This document shows, in pieces, positions 54,047 through 61,563 of a stretch of DNA of 64,000 nucleotides. The stretch lies in contig OMYM01000045.1 in the NCBI GenBank assembly GCA_900315225.1, positions 1 to 64,000 of the forward strand. Reading direction: 5' to 3'. The translations under genes were made by a program, and so were the position numbers. The notes under the pieces are model-generated. The model was given only the letters and a program-made list of their open reading frames with translations, made no database searches and had not been told where the DNA came from. The stretch comes from an uncultured Erysipelotrichaceae bacterium. Its GTDB lineage: Bacteria > Bacillota_I > Bacilli_A > Erysipelotrichales > Erysipelotrichaceae. Position 1 is the stretch's first letter. The number at the start of each line of letters is the position of its first letter.

Positions 54047-56359
54047 ATGAGCATTGAAAAGAGTCTTGAATTAGATGTAATTCTTGAGCAAATAAAGCGC
54101 TATTGCGCTTTTTCGCTAGGCATTAAGCGTATTGAAGAATGCAAGCCTTCGTTTGACAAGCTTGTCATACAACGAGACAATGCATATTTGAGGGAAGCGC
54201 TGGCTTCCATCGTACATGTCGGCACAATGCCGTTTTCCGGCATTACCGACATTGGCTCCATCTTGGAAAGGGCACGGCGCCAAGGTGTGCTGAACGGACA
54301 AATGCTTGTGGATGAAATGCGATTTATCCGAGGTGTGAAGGGAATCGTTGCGTATGGAAAAGAAATCAGTGAAGTGGAGCATCCGAACCTGGAGGATTTG
54401 ATTGGCTCGTTGGCAGTGCATGAGCGATGCGAGCGTTTTATCGCCGCTCGTATCAATGACTATGGCGAGGTCATGGATCAGGCAAGTCCCGCCTTGGCAA
54501 AAGTCCGCGCGCAACTTAGGCGAGTGGATGCGGAAATAAACGAAGCTGCCATGCGGTTTGTCAATAGCCACAAGGACTCCGTGGTGGACTCCATTGTTAC
54601 CTATCGCGCTGGGCGAGCGGTGATCTTGGTGAAAGCTTCGGAAAAGAATAGTTTTGGTGGACTGGTGTATGGCGATAGCGGCTCTGGCGCCGCTAGCTAT
54701 GTGGAACCCGCTTCCTTGATCAACGTCAACAATAAAAAGCAACAGCTCATCAACCAAGAGCATGGAGAGATACAAAAGGTTTTGGAGGAATGCAGCGAAG
54801 AAGTCTCGAAAGTGGCGAAGGAAGAACTTGCTAATTTACAGACATGCGCGATTCTCGATGAGATTTTCGCCAAGGCGCAATGGGGTTGGGCGCACGAAGC
54901 TTATGCGGCAGAGCTTTCCGAGGAAAAGCAGTTGCACATTGAATACGGACGCCATCCTTTGATCGATGAGAAAAAGGTAGTCTCAAACAGCTATCACATT
55001 GTTCCACCCGTCTCTACGCTGTTGATCACGGGTCCAAACACGGGCGGAAAAACAGTGTCCATGAAAATTATCGGGCTATTTGTACTGATGACATATGCGG
55101 GCATGCCAGTGACCGCAGAGCGCGCGGTAATCCCGTATTTCGACAAGGTATTCGCGGATATTGGCGATGACCAAAGCGTGGTCGAGTCACTCTCGTCATT
55201 CTCGGCGCATATCAAGAAACAGGCTGAGATATGCAATTGCGCAACGGGCAACAGCCTTGTGCTGTTGGATGAAGTCGGCTCAGGAACCGATCCAAGGGAG
55301 GGCGAAAGCCTGGCGATCGCAATCCTGAATGAATTGCGCCAGCGCGGTACAATGACGGTTGCAACGACGCATTATGGGCGCTTGAAGTCGTATGGAAAGC
55401 GGCACGAAGACATTTTGATTGCGAGCGTGCAGTTCGACATGGAGAAACTAGAGCCAACCTATCGTTTCGTGGAAGGGTTGAGCGGGCAGTCGAATGCCTT
55501 TGCGGTGGCAGAGAGGTACGGCTTGCCTAAGCGAATTGTCAAGTATGCTGGCTTTCTAAAGGAACAGGCCAAGACGCAAGAGGATGAGCTGATTGAAAAG
55601 CTTGATCGGCAGCTGAACGAAGCTGCAAAGGAGCGCGAGGCGCTGCAAGCGGAACTTAAGGCAAACAGGGAGTTAAATCAGCAACTTCAAAAAGAAAAGA
55701 ACGCCTTTGAAAGAGAACGTGACGAATGGCGGGCAAAGGCGGAAAAAGAGGCAGAGGCATATGTGGAGAAGGCACGGCGCGAGGCAGATGAGATACTTGC
55801 TGAGATGCGGGAAAGCTCCATGCAGTCGAAATACCACGAAGTACTGAATATCCGCAATAAATTGAAAGAGAGCGAAAAGGAAGCTGAACAGCCAGAACGC
55901 GTTGAGGGAGAATTTCGGGTTGGCGATGCTGTTGAATTGCGTTCATCCAATCAAGTCTGCGAAGTTGTTGAGGTTGGCAAGCGTGAGATTACGGTTGAAT
56001 TCAATGGCCGAAAGATACGTGTCAAGAAGAACCAGATTCGCCACAGCAACCATGTAATTGTGCGCCAGAAGCCGCAGGCGACTGTGTCTATCGGCTCGGG
56101 CAGCATTTTTTCGAGCATGCCAATTGAGTGCAATCTGATCGGTATGCGCGTGGACGAGGCAATGGGGAAGATGACATCCTATGTCGACCAGGCAAAGGTA
56201 CGTGGCTTGAAGACATTTCGCATTATACATGGGGATGGCTCTGGCGCATTGCGCAGCGCTGTGCATCAGGCATTGAAAAAAGACAAGGCCGTCAAGGAAT
56301 TCCGGCTTGGCCTTGCCAATGAGGGAGGCAGTGGCGCCACGGTCGTGACGCTGAATTGA
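54047..56359 (+). CDS. mutS2: MutS2 ATPase
   Basis: 770 residues from ATG 54047, with GAGGTGG upstream. MutS-like core with Walker A GPNTGGKTVSM (about residues 328-338) and Walker B LVLLDEVGSGTDP; a long coiled coil (about residues 510-620), then KOW-like and C-terminal Smr domains. MutS2 acts on branched DNA or collided ribosomes rather than in mismatch repair. The Smr LDLR motif reads CNLIG here, while the IHGDGSG motif is intact, so nuclease activity may be altered. Confidence 0.95.
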   Translation: MSIEKSLELDVILEQIKRYCAFSLGIKRIEECKPSFDKLVIQRDNAYLREALASIVHVGTMPFSGITDIGSILERARRQGVLNGQMLVDEMRFIRGVKGIVAYGKEISEVEHPNLEDLIGSLAVHERCERFIAARINDYGEVMDQASPALAKVRAQLRRVDAEINEAAMRFVNSHKDSVVDSIVTYRAGRAVILVKASEKNSFGGLVYGDSGSGAASYVEPASLINVNNKKQQLINQEHGEIQKVLEECSEEVSKVAKEELANLQTCAILDEIFAKAQWGWAHEAYAAELSEEKQLHIEYGRHPLIDEKKVVSNSYHIVPPVSTLLITGPNTGGKTVSMKIIGLFVLMTYAGMPVTAERAVIPYFDKVFADIGDDQSVVESLSSFSAHIKKQAEICNCATGNSLVLLDEVGSGTDPREGESLAIAILNELRQRGTMTVATTHYGRLKSYGKRHEDILIASVQFDMEKLEPTYRFVEGLSGQSNAFAVAERYGLPKRIVKYAGFLKEQAKTQEDELIEKLDRQLNEAAKEREALQAELKANRELNQQLQKEKNAFERERDEWRAKAEKEAEAYVEKARREADEILAEMRESSMQSKYHEVLNIRNKLKESEKEAEQPERVEGEFRVGDAVELRSSNQVCEVVEVGKREITVEFNGRKIRVKKNQIRHSNHVIVRQKPQATVSIGSGSIFSSMPIECNLIGMRVDEAMGKMTSYVDQAKVRGLKTFRIIHGDGSGALRSAVHQALKKDKAVKEFRLGLANEGGSGATVVTLN

Positions 56360-56370
56360 CAGGTAGCAAG

Positions 56371-58149
56371 ATGGACAAGGAATATATTAAGGCAAAGCTG
56401 CAGAATCTCCCTGATTCCCCTGGCAGCTACCAGATGAAAGACAAGGATGGGGAAATCATCTACGTGGGTAAGGCCAAGAATCTGCATAACCGCGTCAATC
56501 AGTATTTTGTCGGGGCACATGACTTCAAGACGACTAAGATGGTATCAAATATCGAGGACTTTGACTTCATCGTCACGTCTACGGAAAAAGAAGCCCTTGT
56601 ACTGGAGATCAACCTGATCAAGAAATACCGCCCGAAGTACAACATCCAGTTTATCGATGATTCCAGCTATCCATATATCAAGCTGACCCGTGAGACATAT
56701 CCAAGGCTGATGGTGGCGCGCGACTCGAAGAAGGATAAAAAGGCAAGGTATTTTGGACCGTTTCCCGATGCGTCTGCCGCGCGCGACACGCAAAAGCTCT
56801 TGCAGACGCTGTATCCTTTCCGCCGTTGCGATAGAATGCCGCACAAGGTGTGCCTCTATTACCATATGGGACAGTGTCTAGGACCTTGTGAATTCGAAAT
56901 ACAGCCAGAAAAGTACGGGGAAATGGCAGACCAGGTGACAAAGTTCATGAATGGCGACATCAAGGACGTGGAGGAAGGGCTCAAACGGAAAATGTATGAA
57001 GCCAGCGAAGCACTTGAGTTTGAAAGAGCCCAAGAATACAAGCTGTTGCTTGATAGTATCCATGAGATTACAAAGACCAAGCAGAACATTGAGAAAGATA
57101 ATAGGGGAAGCCGTGATGTGTTTGCCTGGCACGCGGACAGGGGTTATCTTGCGATTACAGGATTCCTTGTGCGGGATGGCGTCATTATGAACAAGGAGTT
57201 TCGCTTGCGCCCGTTGTATGGCGATGCCGAGGATGAATTTGCTAGTTTCTTAATTCAGTACTACCAGGATCATCCTGCGGCAAAGGAACTCGTTATCCCC
57301 ATGGAAATAGATGCAACGGCGCTAAAGGAAGTATTGGAATTTACAGTCTTCCAGCCCCAGCGCGGATATAAGAAACAACTGATCGATATGTGCCTTGAAA
57401 ACGCTAAAAAGCAGCTGGATCTGAAATTCAGCACGGTGGAGCGGCAGCAGACAATGACCGACCAGGCGGTTGAACAGTTGTCGAAACTGGCGGATAGACC
57501 GATGAATCGCGTCGAGTTGTTTGACAATTCCCATACTTCAGGCACATTTACCGTTGCAAGCTGCGTTGTCTATGAAGATGGCGTGCCAGACAAGAAAAGC
57601 TATCGTCTTTATAAGCTTCATACCGCAAATAGCGATGTTGATTCAATGAAAGAAGTGGTGTATCGGCGCTATTTCCGTTTGTTGAATGACGATGGACGTT
57701 TGCCGGATGGCATTCTGGTAGATGGCGGCTGGACACAGATCGAGGCCGCCAAGGAAATCCTTGATTCCCTTGGCTTGGCTGAAACAATCAAGGTCATGGG
57801 GCTTGTCAAAGACAGCCATCACAATACCAACGCATTAATGGATACCAATGGCAAGGTCTTCGACATTGACAAGAACTCGGGTTTGTTCTTTCTATTGACA
57901 AGGATGCAGGATGAAGTCCACAGAGTTGCTATCAGTTATCATCGCAAGCTGCGCGCCAAGGCGCAGACGAAATCGGTTTTGGATGAAGTGGAGGGCGTTG
58001 GTCCCAAGCGAAAGAAGCAGCTGTTAAAGGCGTTTGGCAATTTCAGCTCATTGAAAGAAGCGAGCATCGACGACATTGCCAAGATTGTGCCTAGGCAAGT
58101 TGCGCAAAATGTATATGACGCATTGCATGTGGAAAATGAAAACGGCTGA
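56371..58149 (+). CDS. uvrC: UvrABC system protein C
   Basis: 592 residues. Makes the two incisions in nucleotide excision repair. GIY-YIG domain at the N-terminus (SPGSYQMKDKDGEIIYVGKAKN), a UVR motif near residue 210, an RNase H-like domain with LFDNSHTSGTFTVAS, and a C-terminal (HhH)2 domain (VEGVGPKRKKQLLKAFG). ATG 56371 is preferred over a TTG at 56356 that overlaps mutS2. An 18-bp hairpin overlaps its end. Confidence 0.96.
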   Translation: MDKEYIKAKLQNLPDSPGSYQMKDKDGEIIYVGKAKNLHNRVNQYFVGAHDFKTTKMVSNIEDFDFIVTSTEKEALVLEINLIKKYRPKYNIQFIDDSSYPYIKLTRETYPRLMVARDSKKDKKARYFGPFPDASAARDTQKLLQTLYPFRRCDRMPHKVCLYYHMGQCLGPCEFEIQPEKYGEMADQVTKFMNGDIKDVEEGLKRKMYEASEALEFERAQEYKLLLDSIHEITKTKQNIEKDNRGSRDVFAWHADRGYLAITGFLVRDGVIMNKEFRLRPLYGDAEDEFASFLIQYYQDHPAAKELVIPMEIDATALKEVLEFTVFQPQRGYKKQLIDMCLENAKKQLDLKFSTVERQQTMTDQAVEQLSKLADRPMNRVELFDNSHTSGTFTVASCVVYEDGVPDKKSYRLYKLHTANSDVDSMKEVVYRRYFRLLNDDGRLPDGILVDGGWTQIEAAKEILDSLGLAETIKVMGLVKDSHHNTNALMDTNGKVFDIDKNSGLFFLLTRMQDEVHRVAISYHRKLRAKAQTKSVLDEVEGVGPKRKKQLLKAFGNFSSLKEASIDDIAKIVPRQVAQNVYDALHVENENG

Positions 58150-58171
58150 TTGGCAGCCGTTTTCATTTTCC
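58131..58171. terminator. Strong hairpin terminator at the end of uvrC
   Basis: An 18-bp perfect inverted repeat (58131-58148 with 58154-58171) around a five-base loop, with A and T tracts at its sides. It contains the uvrC stop codon and can serve the minus-strand gene that ends at 58187. Confidence 0.9.
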
Positions 58172-58186
58172 ATGGCAAGATGGCGG

Positions 58187-58570
58187 TCAAAGCATCGATT
58201 TGATGCGTTGCGCAAGTTTTTTATCGTTTTGAATGTTTGTGACATACTGCTTGGAAGCATCGATAAATCCCTTGGGTCCAACCATCTCAGGGTTTTTCTT
58301 GTAGATTTCGTAGATTGCAATTACGATAGGAAGTGCTAGCTTGACATACTTGTTTTTTGCATCATCCTCCGCTTTTTTTTCGGCGTAAGCTTGCGTCTTG
58401 ACTTGCGCCAAGGTGGCGTAGCGCTGTATATCGTCAAGGACAGGCTTTTTTTCGGCAAGCGCCCTGACCATTCCCATGAGCGACATGACAAGCCGGACAA
58501 GGAATGCCACAACCACGAAAATGGCAACAATGAAAATATAATGATTATACGGACTTAAAGATATCGGCAT
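58187..58570 (-). CDS. Small membrane-anchored protein of unknown function
   Basis: 127 residues. One N-terminal membrane helix (about residues 11-35), a charged Lys/Ala/Glu-rich helical stretch and a second moderately hydrophobic helix (LALPIVIAIYEIY), ending in a basic tail. AAGGAAA lies upstream of the ATG. No family recognised. Divergent from the phosphoesterase at 58.7 kb. Confidence 0.75.
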   Translation of the reverse strand: MPISLSPYNHYIFIVAIFVVVAFLVRLVMSLMGMVRALAEKKPVLDDIQRYATLAQVKTQAYAEKKAEDDAKNKYVKLALPIVIAIYEIYKKNPEMVGPKGFIDASKQYVTNIQNDKKLAQRIKSML

Positions 58571-58639
58571 AATGTGTTTCCTTCCTTGTGTTTATTGTAC
58601 CAGAAAAAGATTGCTTGGTACACGCCGTTGTTTTTGTTG

Positions 58640-58648
58640 TGCTATAGT
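58640..58648 (+). promoter_or_regulatory. Extended -10 promoter giving a leaderless phosphoesterase mRNA
   Basis: TGC-TATAGT (-10 at 58643-58648) followed by exactly six bases before the ATG at 58655; no recognisable -35 or Shine-Dalgarno. Confidence 0.65.
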
Positions 58649-58654
58649 TTTTTC

Positions 58655-59134
58655 ATGAAAAAAATAAAGATTGTTTTGGTCAGCGATAATCATGGAATGC
58701 GGGAATGTCTTGCGCAGGTGCGCAAGATGCATGCGGATGCGGATTATTTCATGCATTGCGGCGATTCTTCGCTACCTGGCTACCTCATGGAGGGATTTGC
58801 GACAGTAAAGGGGAACAACGACTATTATGGAGAATACCCGCTAATGAAAGTGCTTCACGTTGGGGAACACGTCATTTACTTGACGCATGGACATTGCGAT
58901 ATGTTCATGCGTCAATATAAGATGCTTGCGGACAAGGCAAGGTCTTTTGGCTGCGACTTGTGTTTTTTCGGGCATACGCACATTCCGTTGGATACACAGA
59001 TCGATGGGGTGCGGTTGTTGAACCCGGGATCGATTTGTTTTAACCGGGATGGCTCCGAACCCTCATATATGATTGTCACACTGGAAGGAAAGAGCGTGGA
59101 AGCAAAGCTTTTGCGATATCAAAGAATAAAATGA
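58655..59134 (+). CDS. YfcE/MJ0936-type metallophosphoesterase
   Basis: 159 residues from ATG 58655 (MKKIKIVLVSDNHG). All motifs are present: SDNHG, HCGDSS, GNNDYYGEYP, LTHGH and FGHTHIP, giving a two-metal phosphodiesterase. Short YfcE/YsnB-type enzymes hydrolyse small phosphodiesters; the in vivo substrate is unknown. An in-frame upstream start at 58574 would add a non-conserved hydrophobic leader and lies before the promoter, so it is rejected. Confidence 0.93.
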   Translation: MKKIKIVLVSDNHGMRECLAQVRKMHADADYFMHCGDSSLPGYLMEGFATVKGNNDYYGEYPLMKVLHVGEHVIYLTHGHCDMFMRQYKMLADKARSFGCDLCFFGHTHIPLDTQIDGVRLLNPGSICFNRDGSEPSYMIVTLEGKSVEAKLLRYQRIK

Positions 59135-59143
59135 AAAAAACAC

Positions 59144-59172
59144 TTGACAAATAATCGGGAAAGGGGTAATCT
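59144..59172 (+). promoter_or_regulatory. tRNA-Arg promoter
   Basis: TTGACA at 59144-59149, 17-bp spacer, TAATCT at 59167-59172; transcription would begin close to the mature tRNA 5' end at 59182. Confidence 0.75.
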
Positions 59173-59181
59173 ATCTGTGTT

Positions 59182-59258
59182 GTCGTCGTAGCTCAGTTGG
59201 ATAGAGCTCACGCCTTCTAAGCGTGTGGTCAAGAGTTCGAGTCTCTTCGACGACGCCA
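59182..59258 (+). tRNA. tRNA-Arg (anticodon TCT)
   Basis: 77 bases with encoded CCA. Acceptor GTCGTCG pairs with CGACGAC, D arm GCTC/GAGC, anticodon arm CACGC-CTTCTAA-GCGTG (anticodon TCT, reading AGA/AGG), T arm AAGAG-TTCGAGT-CTCTT, discriminator G. Confidence 0.97.
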
Positions 59259-59260
59259 TG

Positions 59261-59287
59261 AAAGCCGCGCGTTAGTGCGGCTTTTAT
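59261..59287 (+). terminator. Terminator of tRNA-Arg
   Basis: AAAGCCGC (59261-59268) pairs with GCGGCTTTT (59277-59285). Confidence 0.85.
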
Positions 59288-59321
59288 ATATATTGCTGCG
59301 GCATGTTGTGCAAGGAGGAAC

Positions 59322-60005
59322 ATGGAACGCTATTATGAGGAAATCCTGGAGGAGACGCGGCATCTTGCAAGCAAGGGAATGGAAGAACAGGCGCTGTATG
59401 TTATTGAAAAGGAACTTGGGATGCCATATGTACCCGAGGATGCCGAGACTTGTCTGAAGCAAGAGGTTGGGCGCTTGCGCTATCAGATCGCGGATAAAAA
59501 GCCTTTGCGGAAAGAGTCAATGGAGACGCTGCTGTCCTTGTTGAAAGGAACTCCCCAGCAACAATTGCATGCGGCATATGTGCTTTCGGGAAGAAATTTG
59601 CTCCATTGCCTGGATGAGGTGAGGGAGTACCTTGCCGATGAGCCGCTTCCAGAGGCTTCGGCGGTATTGATCGAGGCGCTTGCCGAGCAAAAGATCTACG
59701 ATGATTTCAAGATGGTGAGGGATGGCGTTGAATATTTGTTTTGCAGCGACGAGGTGATTCCGATTGCCGAGTCAGAAGGGTATCTTTTGGCGAAGGAATA
59801 CCTTGATGAATGGCTGGGCAATGATTATCCCGACATGCATCGGATGAGTTGCGATGTTCTTTTGCATGCGGCTTATGTGTTTCTTCCGTTGAGCTATGGC
59901 GCCGATGAAGCGCTTGAACTTGCCCTGATGGCGATAGAGACAGTCAGCCACATGATGGACGAAGGGCAGGTGTACAACCGGATAAAGAAAAAATTAGCAC
60001 TTTAA
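59322..60005 (+). CDS. All-helical DUF3196-like protein upstream of tig
   Basis: 227 residues, almost entirely helical with paired-helix, TPR-like spacing and no membrane segment; rich in Leu, Ala and Glu. It resembles DUF3196 proteins known from Mollicutes and Erysipelotrichia, an assignment made from memory of the pattern. Function unknown; its place directly upstream of trigger factor may hint at a chaperone-related role. AAGGAGG precedes the ATG. A CIRCE element overlaps its stop codon. Confidence 0.72.
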   Translation: MERYYEEILEETRHLASKGMEEQALYVIEKELGMPYVPEDAETCLKQEVGRLRYQIADKKPLRKESMETLLSLLKGTPQQQLHAAYVLSGRNLLHCLDEVREYLADEPLPEASAVLIEALAEQKIYDDFKMVRDGVEYLFCSDEVIPIAESEGYLLAKEYLDEWLGNDYPDMHRMSCDVLLHAAYVFLPLSYGADEALELALMAIETVSHMMDEGQVYNRIKKKLAL

Positions 60006-60020
60006 GCTTGACAGTGCTAA
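59994..60020. promoter_or_regulatory. CIRCE-like HrcA operator upstream of tig
   Basis: TTAGCACTT, nine-base spacer, CAGTGCTAA: the CIRCE inverted repeat (consensus TTAGCACTC-N9-GAGTGCTAA) with one change in each arm, the changes being a complement-breaking T and C. It overlaps the stop codon of the upstream gene and a TTGACA at 60008-60013 that is 17 bp from TAAACT (60031-60036). Confidence 0.75.
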
Positions 60021-60120
60021 ATGGTGGGAGTAAACTATTTGCGAGCATTCAGAAAGAGTGCTAGAATTATGGCTGTTTTGATGTTGTTTCTTATTTCATG
60101 TAGCATATTGGCATTGGCCT

Positions 60121-60129
60121 TGTTATAAT
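60121..60129 (+). promoter_or_regulatory. Extended -10 promoter close to tig
   Basis: TGT-TATAAT (-10 at 60124-60129), about 45 bp before the tig ATG, with no clear -35. A further TGC-TAGAAT lies at about 60058-60066. These may give HrcA-independent transcription in addition to the CIRCE promoter. Confidence 0.55.
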
Positions 60130-60174
60130 AGGACGGCATTCAAATAAAGTAAATGATAGTAAAGGAGCGATACA

Positions 60175-61470
60175 ATGTCAGAATGGACACTGAACACTGA
60201 TTCCATGGGTCGGCTAACGATCACTGTGGAAGGCGAAGAATGGGAAAAGGCGGTTGACAAATCCTTTAGAAAAATTGCCAGGGAAATAGAGCTTCCTGGT
60301 TTCCGCAAAGGGAAAGCACCGAAAAACATGCTGTTGAAGAGGCTGAACATGCAGTCGGTCTACTACGAGGCTTTTAAAACGAACATTGACAGTTGGCTTG
60401 GCAAGGCGGTCTTGGAGCATAACCTTAAGGTTATCTCTCAGCCTCAGGTTGTGGGAACACCTTCCTTCAGCAAGAGCAATGCGACTGTCACTATTGATCT
60501 TGAAGTATTCCCGACAGGAAAGATAGCTGATTACAGCGGCATCGAATACAAGGTTGAGGAACCTGAAGTCACCGATGCGATGGTTCAGGCTGAACTGGAA
60601 GATTTGCGCAGGAGATACACGGAGATCGAGGAGATTGATGGAGAGGCTGGCCGAGACAACATAGTCAATATCGACTTCGAAGGATTCATCGACGATGTGG
60701 CGTTTGATGGCGGCAAGGCTAGTTCCTACGATCTTACCCTTGGCAGCAATTCCTTTATCCCAGGCTTTGAGGATCAGCTGATTGGAGCAAAGGCGGGGGA
60801 TGAAAAAGAAATCGTTGTGACATTCCCTGAGGATTATAGCAATGAGAATATTGCAGGCAAGGAAGCGGTATTCAAGGTCAAGGTCAACAACGTCAAGAAG
60901 GAAACAATTCCCGAGGTTGATGATAATTTTGCGGAAGATGTCAATTTCCCGAATGTCAGCACGGTTGATGAACTGATGGATTATCTCAAGGGTGCAATAG
61001 CGAAATCGCTAAAGGGAAAACTTGAGCAACAGGCGGAAAGACGTTTGGAGGCTGAGGTTGCCGACTTGTGCCTGAATGAAATCCCTGGACATTTGATCGA
61101 GGAGCGTGCCAAGGAAATGCTGAACAACGCTTTCACAAACGTTCAGAATGCGGGATATAGCGTTTCGCAATATATACAGCTGACGGGTAAGGGTACCGAA
61201 GAGATGCTGGAGGAAATGAAGGGTAATGCGGAGCAGTCCCTTAAATTCGAACTGGCCATAGATGCGATCGGAAAAGCAGAAGGAATTACTGTTACGGATG
61301 AGGAAGTGAAGGAGTCCCTGAGGGAAAGTGCCGAGGAGCTTGAGATGAATGCCGAAGAGTTGTTGAATCAGGTCAATTTTGACGATGTCAAGCAAGAAAT
61401 CCTTCAAAGGAAGGTTATTGACTTCCTAAAGGGAAAAGGCACAGTGACTGAGGGCGAGGAAGCTGAGTAG
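60175..61470 (+). CDS. tig: Trigger factor
   Basis: 431 residues. Ribosome-bound chaperone and prolyl isomerase. The N-terminal ribosome-binding signature is seen as LPGFRKGKAPKNML (near residue 40), the FKBP-type domain spans about residues 150-240 (DNIVNIDFEGFIDDVAFDGG, FIPGFEDQLIGAKAGDEKE), and the C-terminal helical arms complete it. AAAGGAGCG precedes the ATG. Placement before lon and ysxC matches the Bacillus tig-clpX-lonB-lonA-ysxC region without clpX and lonB. Confidence 0.96.
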   Translation: MSEWTLNTDSMGRLTITVEGEEWEKAVDKSFRKIAREIELPGFRKGKAPKNMLLKRLNMQSVYYEAFKTNIDSWLGKAVLEHNLKVISQPQVVGTPSFSKSNATVTIDLEVFPTGKIADYSGIEYKVEEPEVTDAMVQAELEDLRRRYTEIEEIDGEAGRDNIVNIDFEGFIDDVAFDGGKASSYDLTLGSNSFIPGFEDQLIGAKAGDEKEIVVTFPEDYSNENIAGKEAVFKVKVNNVKKETIPEVDDNFAEDVNFPNVSTVDELMDYLKGAIAKSLKGKLEQQAERRLEAEVADLCLNEIPGHLIEERAKEMLNNAFTNVQNAGYSVSQYIQLTGKGTEEMLEEMKGNAEQSLKFELAIDAIGKAEGITVTDEEVKESLRESAEELEMNAEELLNQVNFDDVKQEILQRKVIDFLKGKGTVTEGEEAE

Positions 61471-61498
61471 TCTTTCTGGCTTGGTTTCAATAGACGAT

Positions 61499-61530
61499 AA
61501 TAAGACGCTCTGCAAAGCGTCTTATTTTAC
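61499..61530 (+). terminator. Terminator of tig
   Basis: AATAAGACGCT pairs with AGCGTCTTATT around a short loop, followed by TT. Confidence 0.85.
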
Positions 61531-61563
61531 ACCATCTTGCACATAGAAAAGGAGGTGCAATGT

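Noticed and set aside
60070-60130. 19-codon hydrophobic frame MAVLMLFLISCSILALALL upstream of tig
   Set aside because: No ribosome site and overlaps a likely promoter; too short to support.
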